A stretch of DNA of 64,000 bases from an uncultured Polaribacter sp. (GTDB lineage Bacteria; Bacteroidota; Bacteroidia; Flavobacteriales; Flavobacteriaceae). Each line of letters starts with the position of its first letter. Positions within the stretch are counted from its first letter, which is position 1. Position numbers and translations under genes: made by a program. A model generated the notes under the pieces. That model had not been told where the DNA came from and ran no database searches. It saw only the letters and a program-made list of their open reading frames with translations. Shown here piece by piece: positions 17,991-28,072 of the stretch. The stretch lies in contig NZ_CANMVP010000012.1 in assembly GCF_947501385.1 (NCBI RefSeq), forward strand, positions 62,001 through 126,000, given 5' to 3'.

Positions 17991-19480
17991 TAGGCTTTAG
18001 AAAATATCGATTTAAAAAAAACATAGCTAAAGCCTATAAAAAGCATCAAGTGAAAAGGGAACAAACCGAAATCTCCACCTTCATTTCCTACAACAAAAGC
18101 GCTGTACATGCCAAATACAAAATATAAGGCTAAGATGCCTTCTAAAATTACATGTACAGAAGGTCTTTTCTTAATGTATTTGTTGGTTTTCCAACTGTCT
18201 TTTATTGTTTTGATATTGAATTTTGGTGTTCTTACAAACTCACTTTTTTTTCCAAAATGACCTTCTAGAACGGCAATGGTATTGTGTAAAGAAAAACCCA
18301 TAGCAATTGAGAAAAAAGTAAAAAAAGCAGCAATGTATTTAAAGAAATTTTTAATACCGCCTCCGTAAATATTTTTATACATGTACCAATAACAAATAAA
18401 GAAAATGAAGGAACTGATCACAAAGAAACTTAGTGCATAAAAATATATTTTTAAGTCTTCATTTTCATTTTTAATATACAACATTGGAATACTTAACACA
18501 GCCACTAAAAAAATACATGTAAACATAGAGCTATTTAAAAGATGCAACAGACTGTGAATTTTTGTTTTAAAAGAAATGTTATTATTTAGAATCACTTTTT
18601 TCATCATTTTTTGAAAATTCTCTGCTCCCCCTTTATTCCATCTAAATTGTTGTGTTCTTGCAGCACTAATAATTACTGGTAATTCTGCAGGAGTTACGAT
18701 GTGTTCTAAGTATTTAAATTTCCAGTTTTTTAACTGGGCTCTGTAGCTCAAATCTAAATCTTCTGTAAGTGTATCACCTTGCCAGTTGCCAGCCTGATAA
18801 ATACATTCTTTACGCCAAATTCCTGCGGTTCCATTAAAATTTATAAAATGCCCTTTGCTATTTCTACCCACTTGTTCTAAAGTAAAATGCGCATCTAAAG
18901 CAAATGCTTGTATTTTTGTTAGGGTCGAATAATTTCTGTTGATATGTCCCCAACGTGTTTGCACAACGCCAATTTCTGCATCTTTAAAATAGGGAACCGT
19001 TTTTAATAGCCAATCTTTTTGCGGTAGAAAATCAGCATCAAAAATGGCAACAAATTCGCCTTTTGCGATTTTTAAACCCTCCTTAAGAGCTCCCGCTTTA
19101 AAACCTTGTCTATTGCTTCTTCTGATGTGCTGAATATCTATACCCTTTTCTTGAATTTTCTTGATGTGTTTTGCGGTAGTCTCTATAGATTCGTCTGTAG
19201 AATCATCTAAAACCTGAATTTCTAACTTCTCTAAAGGATATGCTAGTTTTGCAATATTCTTTAACAAACGTTTCATTACATACAATTCATTATAAACCGG
19301 TAACTGTATGGTTACAAAAGGAATTTCTTCTGCGTTTGAAAAATCGAATTTTTCTGATGTGTCTTCCTTTTTTCTTGCTTTTAGATAATTAAACAACAAG
19401 TTTAATTGTGCCAATGCGTACATAAAAATAAGCAAAAGGGCTAAAGAATAAACGATAATGATGCTGTATTCTATAATCAT
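17990..19480 (-). CDS. processive-type family 2 glycosyltransferase, membrane-bound
   Basis: A 496-residue GT2 enzyme of the cellulose-synthase-like/CESA-CSLC type. An N-terminal anchor (about 5-30) precedes the catalytic domain with VLDDSTD, the DAD metal motif (FDADFLP), TEDLDL and QQFRWNKG (the Q(Q/R)xRW motif). Four or five C-terminal membrane segments follow. Such enzymes build glycan or glucosylate lipids while exporting the product. One-base TAATG overlaps link it to both neighbours. Confidence 0.88.
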   Translation of the reverse strand: MIIEYSIIIVYSLALLLIFMYALAQLNLLFNYLKARKKEDTSEKFDFSNAEEIPFVTIQLPVYNELYVMKRLLKNIAKLAYPLEKLEIQVLDDSTDESIETTAKHIKKIQEKGIDIQHIRRSNRQGFKAGALKEGLKIAKGEFVAIFDADFLPQKDWLLKTVPYFKDAEIGVVQTRWGHINRNYSTLTKIQAFALDAHFTLEQVGRNSKGHFINFNGTAGIWRKECIYQAGNWQGDTLTEDLDLSYRAQLKNWKFKYLEHIVTPAELPVIISAARTQQFRWNKGGAENFQKMMKKVILNNNISFKTKIHSLLHLLNSSMFTCIFLVAVLSIPMLYIKNENEDLKIYFYALSFFVISSFIFFICYWYMYKNIYGGGIKNFFKYIAAFFTFFSIAMGFSLHNTIAVLEGHFGKKSEFVRTPKFNIKTIKDSWKTNKYIKKRPSVHVILEGILALYFVFGMYSAFVVGNEGGDFGLFPFHLMLFIGFSYVFFKSIFSKA

Positions 19481-20172
19481 TATTTAAAACTGTATTTAAA
19501 AATCCAACCTAATATTTTTACACCTGCAAATATGCTACCTTTAACTGTTCCTGACACTTTAGAAACACCAATTCTGTTTCTGTATTTCACAGGAATCTCT
19601 ATATAAGATAATTTTTGTTTCAATGCTTTTAATTGCATTTCTACGGTCCAGCCGTAGGTTTTATCTTCCATTTCTAAGGCTAATAATTTATCATATTTTA
19701 GGGCTCTAAATGGGCCTAAATCTGTAAATTTTGCATCAAAGAAAAATTGCATTAAAGACGTTGCTAACCAATTCCCAAAAATTTGCTGCGGTGTCATAGC
19801 ACCCTGTTCACGCAATTCTTTTACCCGAGCCCCAATAACAAAATCTATGTTGTTTGCTATTATTGGCTGAATAAGTGTTGTTAGTTGTTCTGGGTAATCT
19901 GAATAATCACCATCTAAAAAAACAACTATTTCTGGTTTTATTTTTTTCCTAGAAATGTAGTCCATACCTTTTAAGCAGGCATAACCATAGCCTTTTTTAG
20001 TTTCAGATAAAACAGTAGCGCCCGCATTTTTAGCATTTTTGATGGTATTGTCTGTAGAATTATTGCTGATCACAATAATCTCATTCACTATACTAGGAAT
20101 ATCTTGAATTACATTTGCAATAGAATCTTGCTCATTGTAAGCAGGAATAATAACGTTTATGATGGGTGTCAT
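19480..20172 (-). CDS. DPM1/DPG-like family 2 glycosyltransferase
   Basis: A 230-residue soluble GT2 enzyme with IPAYNEQDSI (N-terminal nucleotide-binding), SNNSTDNT, and FLDGDYSDYP providing the DxD-like motif. It resembles polyprenyl-phosphate mannose/glucose synthases, which would supply the lipid-linked sugar donor used by the GT-C protein encoded two genes downstream. Its ATG overlaps the stop codon of the MORN-repeat gene (ATGA) and it shares one base with the next gene. Confidence 0.85.
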   Translation of the reverse strand: MTPIINVIIPAYNEQDSIANVIQDIPSIVNEIIVISNNSTDNTIKNAKNAGATVLSETKKGYGYACLKGMDYISRKKIKPEIVVFLDGDYSDYPEQLTTLIQPIIANNIDFVIGARVKELREQGAMTPQQIFGNWLATSLMQFFFDAKFTDLGPFRALKYDKLLALEMEDKTYGWTVEMQLKALKQKLSYIEIPVKYRNRIGVSKVSGTVKGSIFAGVKILGWIFKYSFK

Positions 20173-20651
20173 TGTCTTAAATCATTTAGATTGTTTTCAT
20201 CTTTAAACGATGAGAAATCTGTCCATTCTTTTATTTTTTTTCCGTTCTTGTATTTAGAAGCTTTCACTATTTTTTTTTGGTCATACAAAAAGCAGTATCC
20301 GTTTTTCTGATTGTTTTTTAATTGACATTTGTGAATGATAACTCCGGTGTCATTATAAAATAACCACCAGTTATTCTTTTGTCCTCTTTTGTAATGTCCT
20401 TCTTTTTCTACAACAGAATTTGGGCGATAAAAGTACCAATATTTTACTTCTAAATGATCTTTGTAATGCCCTTCTTTTTTTAAATTTCCGTTTCTAAAAT
20501 AATACTTCCAATAACCGTTTTTAGTATTGTTTTTTAGCCAACCTTCTTCTTTTATTTGATGATTCTTATAGTATTTTTTGATGTATTTTTTTTGTGAGAA
20601 CGCAGTAAAATTCATCAGCATTAAAAAGAAAAATAGGAGACATTTTTTCAT
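20169..20651 (-). CDS. exported MORN/YwqK-type repeat protein
   Basis: A 160-residue protein with a signal peptide (1-19, ending TAFS) and about five imperfect repeats of the G-x-W-x-Y-Y/F-x-N-G-x-L-K-K-E-G-x-Y type (for example KNGYWKYYFRNGNLKKEGHY, about residues 44-63). These are MORN/YwqK-like beta hairpins, often involved in envelope or protein binding. First gene of the glycosyltransferase operon. A specific role is unknown. Confidence 0.8.
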   Translation of the reverse strand: MKKCLLFFFLMLMNFTAFSQKKYIKKYYKNHQIKEEGWLKNNTKNGYWKYYFRNGNLKKEGHYKDHLEVKYWYFYRPNSVVEKEGHYKRGQKNNWWLFYNDTGVIIHKCQLKNNQKNGYCFLYDQKKIVKASKYKNGKKIKEWTDFSSFKDENNLNDLRQ

Positions 20652-20708
20652 TGATACATTTTACATTTCTAAAAGTTGAGCATTACAATTTCATTTTTAA
20701 CTCCCAAC

Positions 20709-22331
20709 TTATTTCTTATTTACCAAATCCATCAAGTTTACATCATTGCCTAATAAAACATCTGTAGGATTTATTCTTCCGCTTTCAGGTCCGTTTTCTA
20801 ACTTTAAAACACCTCTAGGGCAAACCGCAGAGCAAATACCACAACCTACACAGCTAGAACGCACAATATTTTCTCCTTTTTGCGCATATGCTCTTACATC
20901 AATACCTTGTTCACAATAGGTAGAACAATTTCCGCAAGAAATACATTGCCCACCATTTGTGGTAATTCTAAACCTTGATTTAAAGCGTTGTACTAAGCCT
21001 AAATACGCTGCCAGAGGACAACCAAAACGACACCAAACTCTGTTGCCAAAAATGGGATAAAAACCGGTACCAATAACGCCTGCAAACCAAGCGCCAATTA
21101 AGAAGCTGTACGTATCTTTTATCCATTGAGATTTAATACCTATAAACGATGCTGCACCTGTAAAATAACAATACAGCGTAACCAATGTCATGACTAAAGA
21201 GAAAACTAAAACAGCATGAATTAACCATCTTTCTAATTTCCAAGCATTTAAACTTTTATCTGAATGTTGTCTATAAGGATCTCCTAAGGTTTCTGCCAAG
21301 CCACCACAACCACAAACCCAAGAACAATACCATCTCTTTCCGAAGAAATAGACCATAACAGGCACAATAACTAAGGTTAAAACAATTCCCCAGACTAGAA
21401 TAAAAATTCCAATACCGCCAGTTTCTGCTAAGCTTTTTAAGTTCCATTCAAAGAAAAAATCATAATCTAAAGGAAATGCATTTTTAAAATCATATTCTGG
21501 CATTTGTAAACTTGCCATAATTTCTGGAATTAGAAAAGCAAATACAATTTGAAAAAATAAAACAGAGATAGTTCTTACAATTTGATATTTGTTGTGTCTG
21601 TATTTGATAAACATTCTAACGCCCATTGTTAGCATAATTGTACAATACAAGAAACCATATACAAACCACTGGCTTGCAGGACGACCAGCTAAAGCCTGAC
21701 TTATGGGGTCTAAAATAAAGGTCCAGTTTACTACGTAATCTGGCATAAAATAGAGTGTCAAATAAAAACTCACTAAAAAAATCAATACCAACCAAGCTAT
21801 CCAGCCTCTGTTAGTTGCCGAGTTGAGGTAAATACCATCATTTTTAATGCCTGGTTTTCCTAGCAAAATTAAATTCGGAAGAATAAATAACAAGGCTCCT
21901 ATAATACCTAAGCCGAAGGTTAAAAACCAAACCAGACCTGCATTTTCAACAACAAAACCTTTGCCTGCTTCTTTAGCCAATGTATAACTTAACGTATGTG
22001 GTTTTCCGTAGATTTTATATTGATATTGTTCGCCTTTTTTATCCCAATTTTTTTCTGCATCGTATTTTTTAATAAGATTGTCATAATAATTGTTGGAAAC
22101 ATAATACGCATTTCTAACTCGGCTTGAAAATTCGAAAATATTTAAATCTTCTGACGTTACAACGGCTTTTTCTAAGGCACTTTCTATAACGGTACTTTTA
22201 TAATTCTGCTCTCTTAAAAAAGTATCTAATTCAGATTTTGTTAAGTTGAAGGAACCTGAAAAAATAGTTCCTGTAAAGATGGCTAAACCTAATAAAAAAA
22301 TGACTAGACCTGTATATTTTATTGTTTTCAT
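20709..22331 (-). CDS. membrane polyferredoxin (NapH/CcoG-like 4Fe-4S protein)
   Basis: A 540-residue membrane protein with several transmembrane segments and two C-terminal ferredoxin motifs, CISCGNCSTYC and CVGCGICSAVCP. Preceding NapH/NosR-type signatures are YCSWVCGCGG and CRFGCPLAAY. No FMN-binding domain with a clear flavinylation motif was seen. It should pass electrons across or along the membrane. It lies two bases after the flavoprotein gene, so the two probably form an electron-transfer pair. The natural acceptor is unknown. Confidence 0.85.
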   Translation of the reverse strand: MKTIKYTGLVIFLLGLAIFTGTIFSGSFNLTKSELDTFLREQNYKSTVIESALEKAVVTSEDLNIFEFSSRVRNAYYVSNNYYDNLIKKYDAEKNWDKKGEQYQYKIYGKPHTLSYTLAKEAGKGFVVENAGLVWFLTFGLGIIGALLFILPNLILLGKPGIKNDGIYLNSATNRGWIAWLVLIFLVSFYLTLYFMPDYVVNWTFILDPISQALAGRPASQWFVYGFLYCTIMLTMGVRMFIKYRHNKYQIVRTISVLFFQIVFAFLIPEIMASLQMPEYDFKNAFPLDYDFFFEWNLKSLAETGGIGIFILVWGIVLTLVIVPVMVYFFGKRWYCSWVCGCGGLAETLGDPYRQHSDKSLNAWKLERWLIHAVLVFSLVMTLVTLYCYFTGAASFIGIKSQWIKDTYSFLIGAWFAGVIGTGFYPIFGNRVWCRFGCPLAAYLGLVQRFKSRFRITTNGGQCISCGNCSTYCEQGIDVRAYAQKGENIVRSSCVGCGICSAVCPRGVLKLENGPESGRINPTDVLLGNDVNLMDLVNKK

Positions 22332-22333
22332 AT

Positions 22334-23683
22334 CTATACTTTGCTAAAAATTCTTTTCCAGCTCTTCTTTTTAAGTTGAATATTGGTATTGTTTTCTTCG
22401 TTGAATTTTGCTACAATTTCAGGTTCGTGTAATTTGTAAAATTCAGGATCAAAATTGGCATCTGCTAAATATTCTAAAACATATTCAATAGATTTATTTC
22501 CTGTTAGCCATTTGTCGAAAATTTCATGACGCATCCGAATTCCGAAGGTGTTAATTCCTAAAAAAAGATGGGTGTTTTTATCAAAAGAAATGGTAATGCA
22601 TTTGTTTTCTTCGGGATGTTTCCATTGAAAATAAGCTTCGTTTTCTTTTTTCCCTTTTTCACTAAAAACCCAACCATAGGTTTGGTACTCGATGTCTAAA
22701 AATTTTGCAGAATTAAACCAATGTCCGGGTTTATATTCCATTTTATTACCACAAATAGTTTGTGCAACGGTTTCTCCCATCATTCTTCCAGTGTACCAAA
22801 CAGCTTCAATATTTCTACGTTGGCCAATAGCTTCGTGCTGTTCTGCACAATCTCCAATCGCATAAATATTAGGCATATTTGTTTCTAAAAAACGATTCAC
22901 TTTTACACCACGTCCTAATTCAATTCCAGTATTTTTTATAAAATCTATGTTTGGCGTTACGCCAGCTGTTAAACCAACAACATTGCAATATATCTCTTCA
23001 CCTGTCTCTTCAATAATAATAGATTTTACACAGCCATTTTCATCAGATTTAATTTCTTTTAAATTTGTATTTAAACGCAAATCGATATGATGTTCTTTAA
23101 TATGCTCATTAATCATTTCAGATTCTAGGGCTGGTAAAACTCCGTTCCAAAAACTAGTTTCACGGACTAAAAAAGTAACAGGAATTTTTCTACTTCGCAA
23201 CATTTCTGCCAATTCAATTCCAATAAGTCCTCCACCAACAATTACAGCTCTATTACAGGCTTCGTTATCTGGTGCAAATTTTTCTAGTTTATCTAAATCT
23301 TGTTTGTGATACATTCCCATAACACCATCTAAATCTTGCCCTGGCCAACCAAATTTATTGGGTTTAGAGCCTGTTGCAATAATTAGTTTGTCGTAAAATA
23401 GGGTTTCACCATTTGTAAATTCTAAAATACTTTTAGCTGTATTTATGGCACCTACAAAACCTTCTTTAAGGGCAATGTTGTTTTTCTCCCAAAACCATTC
23501 TTCGTAAGGTTGTGTATGCTCAAATTTCATGTGTCCCATATAAATATACATGAGGGCTGTTCTAGAGAAAAAGAATTTTGATTCTGCAGAGACAATGGTT
23601 ATTTTTTTATCAGAATTTTTTCTAATATGTCTGGCAGCGGTAACCCCAGAAATTCCATTACCAATAATTACGATGTGTTCCAT
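22334..23683 (-). CDS. NAD(P)/FAD-dependent oxidoreductase
   Basis: A 449-residue pyridine nucleotide-disulfide family flavoprotein. The FAD-binding GNGISGVTAARHIR motif is at residues 8-21, the NAD(P)-binding VGGGLIGIELAEML lies in the middle, and IYAIGDCAE completes the FAD site. It belongs to the rubredoxin/nitrite reductase-like class without the CxxC disulfide. It is the first gene of a two-gene operon with the polyferredoxin, suggesting NAD(P)H-driven electron supply to the membrane protein. Confidence 0.88.
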   Translation of the reverse strand: MEHIVIIGNGISGVTAARHIRKNSDKKITIVSAESKFFFSRTALMYIYMGHMKFEHTQPYEEWFWEKNNIALKEGFVGAINTAKSILEFTNGETLFYDKLIIATGSKPNKFGWPGQDLDGVMGMYHKQDLDKLEKFAPDNEACNRAVIVGGGLIGIELAEMLRSRKIPVTFLVRETSFWNGVLPALESEMINEHIKEHHIDLRLNTNLKEIKSDENGCVKSIIIEETGEEIYCNVVGLTAGVTPNIDFIKNTGIELGRGVKVNRFLETNMPNIYAIGDCAEQHEAIGQRRNIEAVWYTGRMMGETVAQTICGNKMEYKPGHWFNSAKFLDIEYQTYGWVFSEKGKKENEAYFQWKHPEENKCITISFDKNTHLFLGINTFGIRMRHEIFDKWLTGNKSIEYVLEYLADANFDPEFYKLHEPEIVAKFNEENNTNIQLKKKSWKRIFSKV

Positions 23684-23857
23684 GTCTAGTTGGTTGTTGC
23701 TTATATGTCGAAGCTAAAGTTAAGAACTTAAAAACTATTTTAGATTTTATTTAAATTTAGAATCATTATAAATAAAATATTTTCAAAATCTTTGTAAGTA
23801 AGTCTCTCTAAATAAGACTGAAATAAAAATTTTCACAGAAAATAAACTCAACTAACC

Positions 23858-24730
23858 ATGAACAAAAAAGTATCAAAAATAATTTTAGGAGCCTTATTAT
23901 TTGCTAGTTTTATCTCTTTTGGACAAGAAGACGATACTTCTAAAAGCAATATTCAAACCTACACACCTTCTAAGTTGCTTGATAAAGGGCAATGGGATAT
24001 TAAGTTTTTTAATAATTTGTATACGCAAAATAAGGAAGCCAATTCAAACGGAAAAAGTGCCTCTATTCCAAGAGAAAATTATTTTACATCTACCTTAGAT
24101 ATTTTTACAGGAGTTTCAGACAACAATCGTTTAAATATTGGTTTGTTGTTAGAGTACAGATCAAATTCAATTAATGGTAAAAGCGCAACTTCAGTTTTCG
24201 ATTTAGGAAATGATGTAAATTCAAGAAAAGGACTTTCTTCTTTTGCACCTGCTTTAAAATGGCAACCCATTGAAAATATCGGTAATTTTTCGATACAAAG
24301 TGCTTTCCATATTCCAATTAATAAAAGTGAATTTGATGGGAATGGTGTTTTTTTAGATCAAACCGCCTATATGTTTCAAAACAGATTTTTCTATGATTAT
24401 ACTTTACCAAGTGGAGATTGGCAATTATTTACAGAATTAGCAACAGAGTATAATTTTGGTGCTGATGAAAGTTTTGCAAACAATACATTCGTTATTGCAC
24501 CAGGTGTTTTTATGAGTTATTTTCCAAGCGATGTATCTACTATTTTGGGTTTTGTACAACATTACCAGCGTTTTGGAGACTTTACGCAAGACTTTACTGC
24601 TTTAGGTTTTGGTGGTAAATATCAGCTTAATAAAACTTTAAATTTAGAAGTTCTGTACAGTAAATTTGTAAGAGGAACAGATAACGGATTAGGACAAAGT
24701 TTTAACATTGGTTTAAGAGCTCTGTTCTAA
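23858..24730 (+). CDS. outer-membrane beta-barrel-like protein
   Basis: A 290-residue exported protein: signal peptide (1-22, ending ISFG), then alternating amphipathic strands with many aromatic residues, ending in an aromatic C-terminal residue (IGLRALF) as outer-membrane barrels do. No named family recognised. It is divergent from the flavoprotein gene and followed by the GH113-like lipoprotein gene after 27 bases. Confidence 0.7.
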   Translation: MNKKVSKIILGALLFASFISFGQEDDTSKSNIQTYTPSKLLDKGQWDIKFFNNLYTQNKEANSNGKSASIPRENYFTSTLDIFTGVSDNNRLNIGLLLEYRSNSINGKSATSVFDLGNDVNSRKGLSSFAPALKWQPIENIGNFSIQSAFHIPINKSEFDGNGVFLDQTAYMFQNRFFYDYTLPSGDWQLFTELATEYNFGADESFANNTFVIAPGVFMSYFPSDVSTILGFVQHYQRFGDFTQDFTALGFGGKYQLNKTLNLEVLYSKFVRGTDNGLGQSFNIGLRALF

Positions 24731-24757
24731 GGAAAAGAACTATTTTTAAGGAGATTT

Positions 24758-25759
24758 ATGAGAACACTAAAACTCCTTTTTTTACTATTGATTGTTTTAA
24801 GCTTTTCTTGCAAAAGTCAAACTAAAAAAATTAATGGCGTTAGTTTTGTAGCTTCTAGAGATTCTATAAATAACAAACACATATTACCAGTTTTAGAGGC
24901 ACAAAGCAATTATGTTGCATTGATGCCTTTTGGTTTTATCAAAGAATTGTCAGCCCCAAAAATAGTACACAATACAAAGAGACAATGGTTTGGCGAAACC
25001 AAAAATGGTTTGTTGCAATATGCTAAAAGATTCCAAAAAGAAAATGTTGGTATCATGGTAAAACCGCATATTTGGGTCTGGAAAGGAGCATTTACTGGGA
25101 ATATTATCATGAATTCTGAAGAAAATTGGACCATTTTAGAAGATTCTTATAGCGCATTTATTTTAACCTACGCAGAAGCAGCTGAAGATTTAAACGCCAC
25201 AATTCTTTGTATTGGAACAGAATTAGAACAATTTGTAGTAAACAGACCAAGATATTGGAGAAAACTAATTAAAGAAATTAGAAAGGTTTATAAAGGGAAG
25301 TTAACATACGCCGCAAATTGGGATGAGTTTAAACGCGTAACTTTTTGGGGAGATTTAGATTTTATTGGTATAGATGCCTATTTTCCTTTAAGTGAAAAGG
25401 AATCTCCAACAATTGCAGAGTATGAATTGGGTTGGAAATTACACAAAGAAGAAATTTTAAAGGTTCAGAAGAAGTTTGATAAACCTGTTTTGTTTACTGA
25501 ATTTGGTTACAGAAGTGTCGATTTTGCGGGCAAAGAACCTTGGGATTCAAATAGGGTAGAAGGTGCTATAAATTTTGATGCTCAGTCTAACGGTTTACAA
25601 GCAATTCACAATCAATTTTGGAAAGAAGAATGGTTTGCAGGTGGTTTTATTTGGAAATGGTTTCATGCACATGATAGGGTTGGAGGTAAAAAAAATAATA
25701 GATTTACACCACAAAACAAACCCGCAGAAAGTTTGTTAAAAGAATTATACAGACAATAA
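24758..25759 (+). CDS. GH113-like TIM-barrel glycoside hydrolase, lipoprotein
   Basis: A 333-residue lipoprotein (signal peptide ending LSFSC, lipidated Cys18) with a GH113-like TIM-barrel fold, the family of endo-beta-1,4-mannanases. The acid/base is likely the Glu of CIGTELEQ and the nucleophile the Glu of LFTEFGYRS; GIDAYFPL lies between. Family membership is from motif pattern; activity on mannan is inference. An unusually good Shine-Dalgarno sequence for this phylum, AAGGAG (24748-24753), lies four bases before the ATG. Confidence 0.75.
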   Translation: MRTLKLLFLLLIVLSFSCKSQTKKINGVSFVASRDSINNKHILPVLEAQSNYVALMPFGFIKELSAPKIVHNTKRQWFGETKNGLLQYAKRFQKENVGIMVKPHIWVWKGAFTGNIIMNSEENWTILEDSYSAFILTYAEAAEDLNATILCIGTELEQFVVNRPRYWRKLIKEIRKVYKGKLTYAANWDEFKRVTFWGDLDFIGIDAYFPLSEKESPTIAEYELGWKLHKEEILKVQKKFDKPVLFTEFGYRSVDFAGKEPWDSNRVEGAINFDAQSNGLQAIHNQFWKEEWFAGGFIWKWFHAHDRVGGKKNNRFTPQNKPAESLLKELYRQ

Positions 25760-25831
25760 ACATGATAAATATCTTAAAATAAAAATAAAAAAGGAAGTAA
25801 TTTTGAGTAAAACCTTAAAACTATTTTAGAA

Positions 25832-26665
25832 ATGAAAAAAATATTGGTGCCCATCGATTTTTCAAAACATTCAGAAAACGCTTTAAAAACAGCTGCTTTA
25901 TTAGCAACAAAAACAAAAGCATCTATTGTGGCTTTACACATGTTAGACCTCCAAGAAGTAAATTATTCTGAAAGTCCAAATTACCAACAAGAAAAAGCAA
26001 TTTTTTATTTAAAATTAGCAGAGCAGCAATTTAAAACCTTTTTAGAAAAAGACTTTTTAAAAGATATAAAGATTACACCAGTTGTAAAGCACTATAAAGT
26101 TTTTAGCGAAATTGATGAGATTGCGAAAGAAGTACATGCAGATATAATTGTTATGGCTTCTCATGGAGCTAGCGGATTAAAAGAATTTTTTATTGGCTCT
26201 AATACAGAAAAAGTAATTCGATTCTCAGAAGTTCCTGTATTAGTTTTAAAAAGTGAATTGTTAGATATTCATTTTAATGATGTTGTTTTTGCGACAGATT
26301 TTTCTGAAGCATCTATTCCTGCTTTTCAGAAAATGCTTTCAACACTAAAAGTTTTTAATGCGAAAAAGCATATTTTGTATGTAAATTTACCAAATGAAGA
26401 TTTTAAAACTACACCAGAAATGGATACCTTAGCTCATAGTTTTTTAATGAAGGCAGAAGGAAATATAGACAGATTAATTAATGTCAATTTTGTGTGTGCA
26501 AGATCTATAGAAAAAGGGATTTTAAATTTTTCAAATGCAATTGGTGCAGATTTAATTGCTACAGCCACACGGGGTAGAAAAGGATTGGCACATATTTTTT
26601 CTGGAAGTATCTCAGAAGATTTATCAAACCATTCTTCACTACCAATAATGACATATAAAATATAA
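25832..26665 (+). CDS. universal stress protein with two UspA domains
   Basis: A 277-residue cytosolic protein with tandem UspA domains (about 1-145 and 150-277). The first has MKKILVPIDFSKHSENAL and the ATP-binding-type ASHGASGLKEFFIGS; the second has ATRGRKGLAHIFSGSISED. Typically nucleotide-binding and induced under stress. It is followed 9 bases later by the repeat lipoprotein gene. Confidence 0.88.
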   Translation: MKKILVPIDFSKHSENALKTAALLATKTKASIVALHMLDLQEVNYSESPNYQQEKAIFYLKLAEQQFKTFLEKDFLKDIKITPVVKHYKVFSEIDEIAKEVHADIIVMASHGASGLKEFFIGSNTEKVIRFSEVPVLVLKSELLDIHFNDVVFATDFSEASIPAFQKMLSTLKVFNAKKHILYVNLPNEDFKTTPEMDTLAHSFLMKAEGNIDRLINVNFVCARSIEKGILNFSNAIGADLIATATRGRKGLAHIFSGSISEDLSNHSSLPIMTYKI

Positions 26666-26674
26666 ATACAATAC

Positions 26675-28072
26675 ATGAATTTCAAAAGTTTTCTTTTTTA
26701 TAGCATTTTGTTATTTACCATCATTTCTTGTTCAGAAGATAATGATATCACTGTAGCAAGAAATCTTCAAGAATATATGGATGAAAATTCAGACAAAGAA
26801 AAAGATGTGGTTATTGCTTGCGCAGCAAATGCAGAAGCCAACATAGAATTAAATTATATTTTTTATTATCCAGAAGAAGGCGCAACAGATATTCGCTATT
26901 ATGAAACTGAAGATACTTCTGTAGACCCAACTGATTATACAAATTATAGAAGACAAAGTTTAACAAGTGAAGCTATTTTTGGAGGAAAACTAGAACGCTT
27001 TTCTCGATCGGGAGCAACAGAATCTTGGTGCTTGGTTACCTATATAAAAGATGGGAAATTTCATATTTCAGATCCTATTCGTTTAAAAAATAACACAAAA
27101 GCTACCGAATATTCAAATGAAGTTGCTATAAATTATAAAACTACTTTAGAACCAAATTTTTCTTGGGAAGATGGCACTGTAAAAGAAAATGTAATTTATT
27201 TTCAAGTAATTTCAGATGAAGAAGGTGACTTTATTTCTGGAACCTATACAGAGAATACATTTTTTCAATATTATGATGAAACCAATGTTACGTTAACAAT
27301 AAATACAACAACACCTGTAGATTTGGTAGAAGACGAAATTTATAATTTTACCATGATGGGTGTAAGTGAAGACAATTGGGTAAACTTAATTATCGAAGAG
27401 CAATTTATACCAAGAAATTTAGAAGAATATATTGCGACAAACACAGAGAAAACCATAGATACATTATTCGCATTTGCAGGTTCTGCCAATGGAAATGAAG
27501 AGGTAACCTATATTTATTTTGATCCTATTGAAGGTGCTTTTAATTACCGATATTACGAAACTGAAGATACTACAGTTGATAAAACCGATTTTGCAAATTA
27601 TAAAAGAAGAAATCTAACAGAAACAGCTGTTTTTGGTGGTGAATTTAGAAGGTTTACAAAGAACTCTTCAGATGAGGTTTGGTGTTTGGTTACGTATATT
27701 ACAGAAGGGAAACTCCATATTTCTGAACCTATTAAAACTCAAAATAATTCTAGGGAAACAGAATGGACAACTGACGTGGCTATTGATATTTCTGAAACTT
27801 TAAAACCAAGATTTACTTGGACAGACGGAACGTATGATGATACCGAAACCTATTTTCAAGTTTTTACGCAAATTGATGACACTTTTATCACTGGAACTTT
27901 TACCACAGAGAAAACATTTCAATATTATGATGAATCTAATATAACAGGTAAAATTCATTCAGACACACCACCAGCATTGGTTTTAGATGACGAGTATAAA
28001 TTTTCATTATTTGGAATTAGCCCTGATAATTGGATAAATCTGGTGATTCAAACAACATTCATAGCAGAATAA
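26675..28072 (+). CDS. internally duplicated lipoprotein of unknown function
   Basis: A 465-residue lipoprotein (signal ending TIISC, Cys19) made of two homologous halves, about residues 30-247 and 248-465. Both contain the IRYYETEDT or YRYYETEDT block, the WCLVTYI block, an HIS(D/E)PI block and a GVSEDNWVNL/GISPDNWINL terminus. I recognise no named family. Its stop codon overlaps the next ATG (TAATG), which couples it to an Omp85-like barrel, so the two probably work together at the outer membrane (inference). Confidence 0.75.
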   Translation: MNFKSFLFYSILLFTIISCSEDNDITVARNLQEYMDENSDKEKDVVIACAANAEANIELNYIFYYPEEGATDIRYYETEDTSVDPTDYTNYRRQSLTSEAIFGGKLERFSRSGATESWCLVTYIKDGKFHISDPIRLKNNTKATEYSNEVAINYKTTLEPNFSWEDGTVKENVIYFQVISDEEGDFISGTYTENTFFQYYDETNVTLTINTTTPVDLVEDEIYNFTMMGVSEDNWVNLIIEEQFIPRNLEEYIATNTEKTIDTLFAFAGSANGNEEVTYIYFDPIEGAFNYRYYETEDTTVDKTDFANYKRRNLTETAVFGGEFRRFTKNSSDEVWCLVTYITEGKLHISEPIKTQNNSRETEWTTDVAIDISETLKPRFTWTDGTYDDTETYFQVFTQIDDTFITGTFTTEKTFQYYDESNITGKIHSDTPPALVLDDEYKFSLFGISPDNWINLVIQTTFIAE

